A DNA stretch of 64,000 bases, from the NCBI GenBank assembly GCA_039819065.1, contig JBCBSS010000015.1, forward strand, positions 15,158-79,157. The letters run 5' to 3'. The notes below the pieces were generated by a model. The model ran no database searches, had not been told where the DNA came from, and saw only the letters and a list, made by a program, of their open reading frames with translations. Position numbers and translations under genes: made by a program. Below, piece after piece: positions 8,355 through 16,199 of this stretch; position 1 is the first letter of the stretch, and every line of letters starts with the position of its first letter. Origin of the DNA: JBCBSS01 sp039819065 (lineage in GTDB: Bacteria > Bacteroidota > Bacteroidia > Cytophagales > Cyclobacteriaceae).

Positions 8355-9269
8355 CTAAGAATGGCTTTTTGCCTTGCGATATTGTGAAGGAGTTTGACCA
8401 CTACTGGTCTTAAAATACCGGGAAAAGTGGGTCTGGCTGGAAAAACCAAAAAGATGGGTGATCTCCGAGATACTCATTTGACTGTTGCCTAGAAGTCCTT
8501 TGATTTCAGAAACAGTACGTTCTTTGATCCACTCATTAGCGGACTTGCCACTTTCTTCTTTTATCGTATTGCTCAGATGGTTCGGGTGCACGTTGAGTTC
8601 TGCTGCATACTCTTTGACAAGTTTGATGTTATCAGCTTTCCTCGCCATTATGTCCCTCATGTTCCTATCGACAAGCTGCCTGAACTCATTGAAGATCTGA
8701 ATCGACCGGGTGTTGCCCGCTATAGAAATGCGGTGGGTGAGCAGAAGCTCTTTGGTCTTAAAGAGAAAAGCGGATAAATGACCTATAACAATTTGGTATT
8801 TGTATGGGGAGAATTGGTCATAATTCATTTTCATGACTCTTATGTTTTCCTTAAGCTCATCAAACTTATCTCTGGTCAGTTGCATAACCGGTACGGTTTC
8901 ATTGACCAGAAAGGGAAAATCATGTGTCATTTCTCCATGATAGAACTTATGGAAAAATGACTCTGTAAATGTGATCATGTAGCCGGTCCAGGGTTGCTCA
9001 ATATTGAAAGACTTGAGATGACCTGGTGTAGTGAAGTAGAAGGACAACGGAGTAAGCTCAAATTCATGTTCATCAATCTTATAGCTTCCAGAACCAGTTT
9101 CTATCAACAAGAAAGAATAATAGTTTGTCCTGAAGGAGGGTGATTGTATCGGATCTTCTCCGTGTAGACCATCCAGATCCAACACGGTCATTTCTTCATT
9201 GGTTTCGAGAGATAAGCCAATTGATCTGAAGAAGTCTGCTAGCGTCTGATAGATTTCCTTTTGAACCAT
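8355..9269 (-). CDS. AraC-family transcriptional regulator
   Basis: The protein has an N-terminal cupin-like effector domain (SGSYKIDEHEFELTPLSFYFTTPGH) and a C-terminal double helix-turn-helix (KEYAAELNVHPNHLSNTIKEE; ISEITHLFGFSSQTHFSRYFK). The start is placed at ATG 9269 (MVQKEIYQ) rather than 9302, because a perfect 18-bp palindrome sits just upstream and would otherwise be coding. It is transcribed toward the SDR gene and away from DoxX, so it is a candidate regulator of both. A 125-bp fragment of this gene is duplicated at 3851-3976. Confidence 0.88.
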   Translation of the reverse strand: MVQKEIYQTLADFFRSIGLSLETNEEMTVLDLDGLHGEDPIQSPSFRTNYYSFLLIETGSGSYKIDEHEFELTPLSFYFTTPGHLKSFNIEQPWTGYMITFTESFFHKFYHGEMTHDFPFLVNETVPVMQLTRDKFDELKENIRVMKMNYDQFSPYKYQIVIGHLSAFLFKTKELLLTHRISIAGNTRSIQIFNEFRQLVDRNMRDIMARKADNIKLVKEYAAELNVHPNHLSNTIKEESGKSANEWIKERTVSEIKGLLGNSQMSISEITHLFGFSSQTHFSRYFKTSSGQTPSQYRKAKSHS

Positions 9270-9275
9270 GTTTTG

Positions 9276-9293
9276 TATTCTAATCTTAGAATA
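9276..9293. promoter_or_regulatory. perfect 18-bp palindrome before the AraC gene
   Basis: TATTCTAATCTTAGAATA has two 8-bp arms around TC and ends 6 bp before the preferred start codon. It could be an operator for autoregulation. Confidence 0.5.
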
Positions 9294-9490
9294 TAGATAC
9301 AAAAATCTGAATGAAAAAAGGATCAGTTTATTTGAAGCTGATTTCCCTTTTGAAAGACTTCTGGGTGAGCGGGATAGCCTCGAAAGTATATGATTAAAGT
9401 GTCAACCACTCTGATTAAGCTTTTCAGATGCCAATCGAAAATGCGCTAATACCAAGCATCCTTTGGTGCCTCGTAACCAGTTGTTAACTT

Positions 9491-9680
9491 GTTTTTGGTC
9501 AAAACAACGCCGGCCTAGTGAGAGGCCAAAAACTCTCTATTTTTAAAGTATTAACGACTGTTAATGCGTTGATTTCCTAATGCTTATCCTCAAAAACTAT
9601 ATGACATTAGATTTTGGTCATTACCCCCGTGGTTTTGGCTCACCTTTCCACAGATGGTTGACGTTTCTTTGAATATACAA
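9491..9680 (+). promoter_or_regulatory. DoxX promoter with AraC-type operator (copy A)
   Basis: Two direct half-sites TTTTGG at 9612 and 9633 are exactly 21 bp apart within ATTTTGGTCATTACCCCC and TTTTGGCTCACC. A third, GTTTTTGGTCAAAA, lies at 9491, 119 bp upstream. A core box CGTTTCTTTGAATATAC starts at 9662, 32 bp before the start codon. The whole region aligns almost gaplessly with 14811-14998 before the RND operon. Confidence 0.7.
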
Positions 9681-9693
9681 AAACCACAAAGCC

Positions 9694-10152
9694 ATGATAA
9701 AAAGTATAATCGAAAGAAAACCGGACTTATTACCCTTGATACTGCGAATTTCACTTGGTATAGTATTCATTCCAAAGGGTTTCGAATTAGTGCTAAACTA
9801 CCATGATTCATTAGATTGGTTAACCACCGGAGCTTTAGGCCTTCCAGCTTACTTTGCCTATGCCGTAATAGTGATTGAGTTTTATGGTGCCCTGTTTTTA
9901 GTTGTTGGGTTAAGCAGTCGTATTATGGCAGCATCCATTGGACTATTAGTAATTGGTACTATACCATATCATATTTTTTCGGGCTTGAGCATAGATTGGG
10001 TAGGAGAGACTGTTGGTTATGGACTGGAATTTCAACTATTGATAGTAGGTATAATAGCGGTACTAATGATCACTGGAAGTGGAAAACTTTCGTTGGACCA
10101 CTTTATCAATCGCTTCCTATGTCAAAATCAAATCAAGGAATGTCAAGCATAA
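9694..10152 (+). CDS. DoxX-family membrane protein
   Basis: The 152-residue protein has four predicted membrane helices and the DoxX signature LILRISLGIVFIPKGFELV near the N-terminus, with VIEFYGALFLVVGL in helix 2. DoxX-type proteins act in the inner membrane in redox or thiol stress, often next to oxidoreductases or hydrolases. The gene is monocistronic by position and is preceded by the shared operator. Confidence 0.88.
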   Translation: MIKSIIERKPDLLPLILRISLGIVFIPKGFELVLNYHDSLDWLTTGALGLPAYFAYAVIVIEFYGALFLVVGLSSRIMAASIGLLVIGTIPYHIFSGLSIDWVGETVGYGLEFQLLIVGIIAVLMITGSGKLSLDHFINRFLCQNQIKECQA

Positions 10153-10221
10153 GCAATGAAATAGCTAAGGATGTCGAGCCTATCAAATGAATGATTACCA
10201 GTACGCTTACTTAGTTTTCTA

Positions 10222-11049
10222 TCAATTCTTCGAATCAACATTAAGGAAATCGACAACCGTATCTAATACAGCTTCATCTCTCAATATCCTAAAATGACCA
10301 GTACCTTCTATTTCCTTAAATGACGCTACAGGCCACCTTTTATGAACGTTTTTAGATCTGTTTATCGGTATGACCTTATCAGCCTGATCGTGTATAATTA
10401 AAGCATCTTTGACGTTGATGTGCTGAACGAAATCACTCACATTCATGCCATAAACGTCCTGACCAGTCTCGTTTTGCAGCCTCTCCACTAGCAAGTGCTT
10501 CACTTTCTCTGTGATGCCAATGGCCTCCGATACATCATTAATGCGCTCAATGAATCTGTCAGGAGTGGTCAACAGTAAATACTTATTGATCTCAAGATCT
10601 CGATTGGTGAATAGCGCGTAGGTAGTTGCCACTCCACCAAAAGAATGACTGACTAACGTGCTAACATCGAACCTTTTGATAAGTACCGCCACCAATTCTG
10701 TAAACTCAAACAAACTGGTCTTTCCTTGACTACTGTAACCGTGAGAAGGCCCGTCAAATGCATATATGGTGTAATTATCCTCTAGCAGTTTTTCGACCAG
10801 ATCGGCGAAATTGCCGGCTTGTCCCTCCCAACCATGAATGAGTAGTATTTTCTTCTTCCCCTCGCCCCATTCATACAGCTTAATGTCAAAACCCTTGAAT
10901 GGAAAGCTTTCTTTTTTTGCCCTATCCAGCACCACTGACTCATGTCCGCGCAGCTTCCGTACCTGCGGATTGGTCAACTGCCTGTATGCGAAGGATACAA
11001 CAAGATTGGGCAGAACTGTTGACAGGATTTTAACGATTGATTTATTCAT
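10222..11049 (-). CDS. alpha/beta-fold hydrolase
   Basis: The 275-residue protein has the oxyanion region LLIHGWEGQAGNF, the nucleophile elbow SHSFGG (Ser in VSHSFGGVA), the acid in IIHDQADKVIP and the catalytic His in GTGHFRIL. The fold and triad are complete. It is probably a serine esterase or lipase-like hydrolase with unknown substrate. The N-terminus (VKILSTVLPNLVVSFAYR) is mildly hydrophobic but not a clear signal peptide. Its 5' end faces away from DoxX. Confidence 0.88.
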   Translation of the reverse strand: MNKSIVKILSTVLPNLVVSFAYRQLTNPQVRKLRGHESVVLDRAKKESFPFKGFDIKLYEWGEGKKKILLIHGWEGQAGNFADLVEKLLEDNYTIYAFDGPSHGYSSQGKTSLFEFTELVAVLIKRFDVSTLVSHSFGGVATTYALFTNRDLEINKYLLLTTPDRFIERINDVSEAIGITEKVKHLLVERLQNETGQDVYGMNVSDFVQHINVKDALIIHDQADKVIPINRSKNVHKRWPVASFKEIEGTGHFRILRDEAVLDTVVDFLNVDSKN

Positions 11050-11120
11050 AGGTCATGATGTCATCAGAAAGTAAGACTAGAAAATTAAGCACCGGGCATA
11101 CATTAAAAAATGACCTAATG

Positions 11121-11669
11121 TTACTTTCGTCTTATTCTGCTGAGACTTTCGGGACGCACACCCAAATATTTCGATAAGTCCTTAATCGCTATTTTCTGAA
11201 CAAGTTCAGGTTTATCGTCTAGCAAGGACTGATACCGCTCTTCTGCTGTCATCGTAAGCAGTTCCTTCTCCCTTGTTACTCTCTCTAAAAACAGCTTTTC
11301 GGTGGCAATTCTTCCCAGTTGATTGGCTAATAAAGAAGTTTGATAGCTTCTCTTCAATTCGTCGTAATTCACTACTTCTAGCAAGCAATCCGTGTAGCAT
11401 GTTATACGGATGTCCGATGGGTTTTTTGAAAGCAGCGAACTATAGGAAGCACAGAACGAACCCTCAAAATAGAAATCAAGCACCCGCTCCTCATCTTTGT
11501 ATATCAAAGAGGTGGTAAGGATGCCTGATTGAATGAAATAAACTGAGTCTTCAAGTTGGTTGTAATCAGTTACCACCGCTCCTTTCACCATCTTCTTAGT
11601 TGTGGTTTCAAACGGTAACGACTGGATTGATTGATCTATGTAAGTGTGAACAAACTCTTTTATTGTCAT
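11121..11669 (-). CDS. Crp/Fnr-family transcriptional regulator
   Basis: The 182-residue protein has a cyclic-nucleotide-type beta barrel (VYFIQSGILTTSLIYKDEERVLDFYFEGSF) and a C-terminal helix-turn-helix ending IKDLSKYLGVRPESLSRIRRK. It is of the short Bacteroidota type and has no Fe-S cysteine cluster, so it is not an FNR-type oxygen sensor. It lies 71 bp upstream of the hydrolase gene in the same direction and may control it. Confidence 0.88.
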   Translation of the reverse strand: MTIKEFVHTYIDQSIQSLPFETTTKKMVKGAVVTDYNQLEDSVYFIQSGILTTSLIYKDEERVLDFYFEGSFCASYSSLLSKNPSDIRITCYTDCLLEVVNYDELKRSYQTSLLANQLGRIATEKLFLERVTREKELLTMTAEERYQSLLDDKPELVQKIAIKDLSKYLGVRPESLSRIRRK

Positions 11670-12087
11670 GCGCTTCTAATGGTAATACCAAGGCTAATAG
11701 ATTTACAATTATAATCCGATTTGTTTGGTTAAGGCCATATCACCAGTTAAGCTCATGGACAGTAAAGCCTGAAGTTTGGGGTAGATCAACCCCAAAATGA
11801 TGGAAATAATCAGAGACGATCTGAAAGAAAGGAATATCTGAAGCCATAACCTTAAGATAAGAAGATCATATGCCTTTATGCTCCTCTTAGTTATGAAAGT
11901 CTAGATCGACCGATTAGCATTACCCTAGAGGGTTTAAATATCTAACGGTGAATTGTACCATAAAGTCAGGGATTAGGTACTCAATCGTACTCGTAGAGCG
12001 TCATAATTTTGTTTCAAACAGACGGTTTTGTTCATGATAGGTGAATCATTCTGCGAAACATCTCGCGTCCTCAACTTCAATGGTAAT
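11670..12087. other. intergenic region between divergent genes
   Basis: No gene is supported. It contains a hairpin at 11775-11796 (TTTGGGGT, 6-nt loop, ACCCCAAA). It presumably carries the promoters of the Crp/Fnr gene and the flavoprotein operon. An open frame continues upstream of 12088 to a TTG at 12028. Confidence 0.5.
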
Positions 12088-13092
12088 ATGACAAGGAAGC
12101 GCTTTCTTATGAAAAGTGCCATGGGTTTGCTTGGTGTTTCGTGCTCATCTTCATTGATCGGACATCGTATAAAACTTGATAGGAATAATAATATGTCAGT
12201 CAAAGAAATAGATTTTGAAGTCATCATTATAGGAGGAAGCTATTCCGGCTTGTCTGCGGCTATGACATTGGGAAGATCGATGAGAAAAACCCTGATCATT
12301 GATGCTGGAAAGCCTTGTAATCGGCAAACACCTTATTCGCATAACTTCATTACGCAAGATGGAAGAGAGCCCGCCGCCATAGCCAGTGATGCGCTTACCC
12401 AAGTACTAGCTTATGATACAGTCCAGATTGTAAATGATTTAGTGAAAGATGTGAATGGTCTGGATCAAAAATTCACCGTCTATACCCAATCAGGAAAGAT
12501 GTATACCTCAAAGAAACTGATATTTGCTACAGGAGTGCGGGATATCATGCCGGATATTCCTGGTTTTGCCCAAAGCTGGGGTATTACGGTTATTCATTGC
12601 CCATATTGCCATGGGTATGAAGTCAGAGGAAAGAATACAGGTATTTTGGTCAATAATGACACGGCAAATGAGTTTGTACAACTGATCAAGCATTGGACTC
12701 CTCAAGTAACCGTTTTCACCAATGGGCCAGCCCATTTCGATTACGATCTACTGCAGGGTAGTGAGGTACCAGTTATTGAAAAGGCAATCTCCAAGATCGA
12801 GCATCATAATGGACATCTAACCTCTCTCAGGTTTGAAGATGGAAGTGATCAAGAATTGGATGCCCTTTATCACAGGCCAGCATTTGTACAGCACTGTGAA
12901 ATTCCTGAGAAAATGGGTTGTGAGCTAGAAGAAAGTGGACACCTAAAAGTTACTCCATTCCAGCAAACAAATATACCTGGTATTTATGCAGTAGGAGATT
13001 GCACCACACCATTTCGATCTGTGGCGAATGCAGTAGCGCAAGGAAACATCGGAGCAGCGATGCTCAATCATGATCTGATCACCGAATCATGA
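12088..13092 (+). CDS. thioredoxin reductase-like FAD-dependent oxidoreductase
   Basis: The FAD-binding motif is VIIIGGSYSGLSAAMTLGRS, the active-site pair is in HCPYCHG, and the second FAD motif is GIYAVGDC near the end. It therefore resembles thioredoxin reductase or a related pyridine-nucleotide disulfide oxidoreductase. The NADPH motif region is short and divergent. The ATG at 12088 gives a leader (MTRKRFLMKSAMGLLGVS) resembling an export signal; starts at 12034 (ATG) or 12193 (MSVKEI, cytosolic) are possible. It overlaps the next gene by ATGA, so it belongs to an operon with the acetolactate decarboxylase-like and AraC genes. Confidence 0.8.
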   Translation: MTRKRFLMKSAMGLLGVSCSSSLIGHRIKLDRNNNMSVKEIDFEVIIIGGSYSGLSAAMTLGRSMRKTLIIDAGKPCNRQTPYSHNFITQDGREPAAIASDALTQVLAYDTVQIVNDLVKDVNGLDQKFTVYTQSGKMYTSKKLIFATGVRDIMPDIPGFAQSWGITVIHCPYCHGYEVRGKNTGILVNNDTANEFVQLIKHWTPQVTVFTNGPAHFDYDLLQGSEVPVIEKAISKIEHHNGHLTSLRFEDGSDQELDALYHRPAFVQHCEIPEKMGCELEESGHLKVTPFQQTNIPGIYAVGDCTTPFRSVANAVAQGNIGAAMLNHDLITES

Positions 13093-13865
13093 GAGTGATA
13101 ATTCTTTTACCTGCACTGCTTTTCATTTCCTGTAATACTAAAACACCTAATATGGATAGCATAGATTCCAATAATAGAAACCTACACCACTTCAATTTCC
13201 GGACAGCATTTATGTCAGGGTACTACGAAGGAGATTTTACATTAGACCAACTCAAAGAAAAAGGAGACTTTGGATTAGGCACGTTCAATAATCTTGCTGG
13301 GGAAATGATTGTGTTAGATGGAAAAGTATACCGTGCCACCACAGATGGTAAGGCTACTGAAGTAATTGACGCTACTGTTAAAACTCCTTCCGCAATGGTC
13401 ACGTTTTTTGAAGCAGACCAAGAGGAGGTTTTTATTGACCTTACCAAGGATAAGTTGATTGAGTGGATTGAAGACAATCTGGATACAAAAAGAGATATGT
13501 ATGCCCTTAAAATCGTGGGTGATTTTGAATCACTCAAAGCCAGGAGTCAAGACCCCATTTTTGAAAGGCCATTTCCTGAGATCGAGGAGATCGTGGATAA
13601 AATGGTCTATCATGACCTGGAAAAGATATCAGGAACCTTGGTTGGATTTCAACTCCCTCCATACTTGGGCCATTTGAATTATCCTGGGCTGCATTTCCAT
13701 TTTGTCAGTGATCAAGGAGAGCTTGTTGGAGGCTGTGCGCCGGGCTTTAGAATCAAACGAGCGAAACTAAGTATTATGAAGCTACGGTCATTTTCAGTTG
13801 ATATTCCACAAAATCAGGAGTATTCCAAATTAGAAATGCGCCCCGAAAAAAATAGTGTTATGTGA
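13089..13865 (+). CDS. acetolactate decarboxylase-like lipoprotein with altered zinc site
   Basis: A lipoprotein signal (LLFISC, Cys15) precedes a full acetolactate decarboxylase domain. GDFGLGTFNNLAGEMIVLDGK (residues 59-79) and PGLHFHFVSD (199-208) are clear family motifs. The first two zinc ligands are His202 and His204. The third, normally His in GGHV, is missing: the sequence reads GGCAPG, with Cys216 one residue further along. Activity is therefore uncertain, though Cys could bind zinc. It overlaps the flavoprotein gene upstream (ATGA) and the AraC gene downstream (TGATG). Confidence 0.82.
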   Translation: MRVIILLPALLFISCNTKTPNMDSIDSNNRNLHHFNFRTAFMSGYYEGDFTLDQLKEKGDFGLGTFNNLAGEMIVLDGKVYRATTDGKATEVIDATVKTPSAMVTFFEADQEEVFIDLTKDKLIEWIEDNLDTKRDMYALKIVGDFESLKARSQDPIFERPFPEIEEIVDKMVYHDLEKISGTLVGFQLPPYLGHLNYPGLHFHFVSDQGELVGGCAPGFRIKRAKLSIMKLRSFSVDIPQNQEYSKLEMRPEKNSVM

Positions 13866-14704
13866 TGAAAAACAACTTTTTGGATATAAGCCGTCTTTCA
13901 CAGCAACTTGATAAGGTCAACATTGACCATGAAATGACCAATACAAGGAATCTTTACAAAATTGTGCTGGTCACAAAAGGAACGATTGCTGTCAAAATAG
14001 GTGAGCGAAAGCATGAGATTGGGCCAAAAACGTTGTATTTCATAGCTCCTGGTCAGCTTTCACGGCTATTCAATTATAGTCCAGACACCGAAGGATATTG
14101 TATCGCTTTCGATATAGATTATTTCCTCTTATGCCTTAAGAACCAAGTACAGCTTTGTTTTTACCCCTTCTTTCAACTGAACACCTATCCGGTTTTGCCG
14201 CTTGCCGGTAAGCAATTTGAAAAAACAATTGATCTCATACGAAAAATTGAGATCGAATATGCAAATCGTGAAGTGATCAATGACGACTTATTGACCAAAT
14301 TGTATTTGAATGTATTGCTGATTGAAATAGAACGATTTTATAAGCTGAAAAACACGGGGCAAAATAGTGAGCAATCAAAAAAGCATTTGTTGACCTCCAA
14401 ATTCAAACAGTTGGTGGAAAAGCACTTTCTATCCGTTCGCAAGGTCTCAGCGTATGCCGATATGCTTACTATGGCACCTAATTACCTCAACGACATAATC
14501 AAAGAAACCACCAGGCAATCTGCTAGCGAGGTGATACATGACCGATTGATACTGGAAGCAAAGGCCCAGTTGATACAAACCGAGCTTTCCATAAATGAAC
14601 TAGCCTACCATTTACAGTTCAAAGACACGTCCTATTTCTGCCGGTTTTTCAAAAAGCAAACAGGAATTAGTCCACAAGCTTTTAGGGAAACCAATCATTT
14701 TTGA
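13865..14704 (+). CDS. AraC-family transcriptional regulator
   Basis: The 279-residue protein has an N-terminal cupin sensor (GTIAVKIGERKHEIGPKTLYFIAPGQ) and a C-terminal AraC helix-turn-helix pair (VSAYADMLTMAPNYLNDIIKE; INELAYHLQFKDTSYFCRFFKKQ). The ATG at 13865 overlaps the previous stop; a GTG at 13862 would add one residue. It is the last gene of the flavoprotein operon and sits 300 bp upstream of the RND efflux operon, so it is a strong candidate activator of those pumps. Confidence 0.88.
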   Translation: MKNNFLDISRLSQQLDKVNIDHEMTNTRNLYKIVLVTKGTIAVKIGERKHEIGPKTLYFIAPGQLSRLFNYSPDTEGYCIAFDIDYFLLCLKNQVQLCFYPFFQLNTYPVLPLAGKQFEKTIDLIRKIEIEYANREVINDDLLTKLYLNVLLIEIERFYKLKNTGQNSEQSKKHLLTSKFKQLVEKHFLSVRKVSAYADMLTMAPNYLNDIIKETTRQSASEVIHDRLILEAKAQLIQTELSINELAYHLQFKDTSYFCRFFKKQTGISPQAFRETNHF

Positions 14705-14810
14705 TCAAGATTTTTTACCCCCGACCTTCAATGGGTTGAAGTGCTTGTTGGTCCATTTGAATCCATGCCAGTCATGCTTCATGATGCTACCAACTAACCG
14801 TCTTTATCAC

Positions 14811-14998
14811 GTTTTTGGTCAAACTAATACTGACATGATAAGGGGCTGAAATGTCGCTATTTCTGCAATAGCCACGACAATTGATACACTGATTTACTTA
14901 TGACTGCCCTCAAAAATAACCTGATATTAGATTTTGGTCATTACCCCCGTTGTTTTGGCTAACCAGACGGGAGAGGCTTGGCGTTCCTTTGAGTATAT
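14811..14998 (+). promoter_or_regulatory. RND operon promoter with AraC-type operator (copy B)
   Basis: TTTTGG half-sites at 14932 and 14953 are 21 bp apart. An upstream GTTTTTGGTCAAAC lies at 14811, 119 bp before the first, the same spacing as at the DoxX promoter. The core box CGTTCCTTTGAGTATAT follows. 14705-14810 shows only a weak hairpin CTTCAA-TGGG-TTGAAG at 14726-14741 after the AraC gene. Confidence 0.7.
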
Positions 14999-15012
14999 AA
15001 AAATTATCAAAA

Positions 15013-16188
15013 ATGAAAACGTCAAAAATCAAATCCAAAATCCTTTACACCGTGGCTGCCATCGTGGCTGCGGCAGTAATGGTCAGCTTTATCGGAAAAG
15101 AAGAGGAAGCCGCCCCAGCACCTCAACTTCTTGCTGTTAAAGTAGCGAACCCGGTCCAACAGAACATTGTAGAATGGGATGAGTACACCGGGAGATTCGA
15201 AGCATCCAATCGGGTGGAAGTAAGAGCCCGAGTAAGCGGCTACATTGAAAGCGTCCACTTTGACGCAGGCCAAGATGTGAAGAAAGGCGATGTCCTTTTC
15301 GTCATCGATCAACGACCCTTCAACATCGCTCTTAGCGAAGCCAAAGCCGCACTTCATCAGGCCAAAGCAGGTTTGAAACAAGCAGAAGACAATTTTAAAA
15401 GAGTACAACCCCTACGAGCCAGCGGTGCCATATCTCAAGAAGAGTATGCCACACGGCTACAGGCTGTTGAAACGGCACAAGCAAGAGTAGAACTTGCTCA
15501 GGCTTCGGTTAACAATGCCAAGCTCAACCTCGAATTTGCCACCGTTAAAGCGCCTATTAGTGGAAGAGTAAGCCGAGACCTGATCAACCCCGGTAACTTG
15601 ATCAGTGGTGGTTCAGCTAATTCTACCTTACTCACCACTATCGTAGCGGTAGATCCCATCCATTTCTACTTTACCGGAAGTGAGGCAGACTATTTGAAAT
15701 ACTCACGCCTTGCTAAAAGCGGCGAACGTGGATCATCCAGAACCACAGCCAATCCCGTCAAGATCCAACTTCAGGATGAGACAGCGTTTTCTCATGAAGG
15801 TAAAATGGACTTTGTAGACAATGAGATCGATAGAAGCACGGGAACGATTGAAGCTCGCGCCATTCTGGATAACAAAGATGGTTTGCTAGAACCTGGCATG
15901 TTCGGTAGAGCAAGATTGCTAGGCAGCCCCGAGCATCAAGCACTACTTATACCAGAAGAAATAGTAGGCACTAACCAATCCATCAAATACGTCTATGTAC
16001 TTGCAGCGGACAGCACGATAAAAGCTCAAAACGTCGAGCTAGGCCCATTACATACAAATGGCTTGAGAATCATCAGAAGCGGACTTTCATCCGACGACAA
16101 ACTCATCATCAACAACATACAGAAAATCAGACCAGGAGCTAAGGTAAACCCTGTTGAAGCTTCTCTTACTGAAGAGATCAACCTTTAA
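15013..16188 (+). CDS. RND efflux periplasmic adaptor (AcrA/MexA type)
   Basis: The 391-residue protein has an N-terminal membrane segment (ILYTVAAIVAAAVMVSFIG), a biotinyl-lipoyl half-motif (VRARVSGYIESVHFDAGQDV), a long helical hairpin (residues about 100-165), the second lipoyl half (ATVKAPISGRVSR) and beta-barrel domains. It joins the inner-membrane pump to the outer-membrane channel. It is first in a three-gene operon, 11 bp before the pump gene. Confidence 0.95.
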   Translation: MKTSKIKSKILYTVAAIVAAAVMVSFIGKEEEAAPAPQLLAVKVANPVQQNIVEWDEYTGRFEASNRVEVRARVSGYIESVHFDAGQDVKKGDVLFVIDQRPFNIALSEAKAALHQAKAGLKQAEDNFKRVQPLRASGAISQEEYATRLQAVETAQARVELAQASVNNAKLNLEFATVKAPISGRVSRDLINPGNLISGGSANSTLLTTIVAVDPIHFYFTGSEADYLKYSRLAKSGERGSSRTTANPVKIQLQDETAFSHEGKMDFVDNEIDRSTGTIEARAILDNKDGLLEPGMFGRARLLGSPEHQALLIPEEIVGTNQSIKYVYVLAADSTIKAQNVELGPLHTNGLRIIRSGLSSDDKLIINNIQKIRPGAKVNPVEASLTEEINL

Positions 16189-16199
16189 TCTTAGAAATC

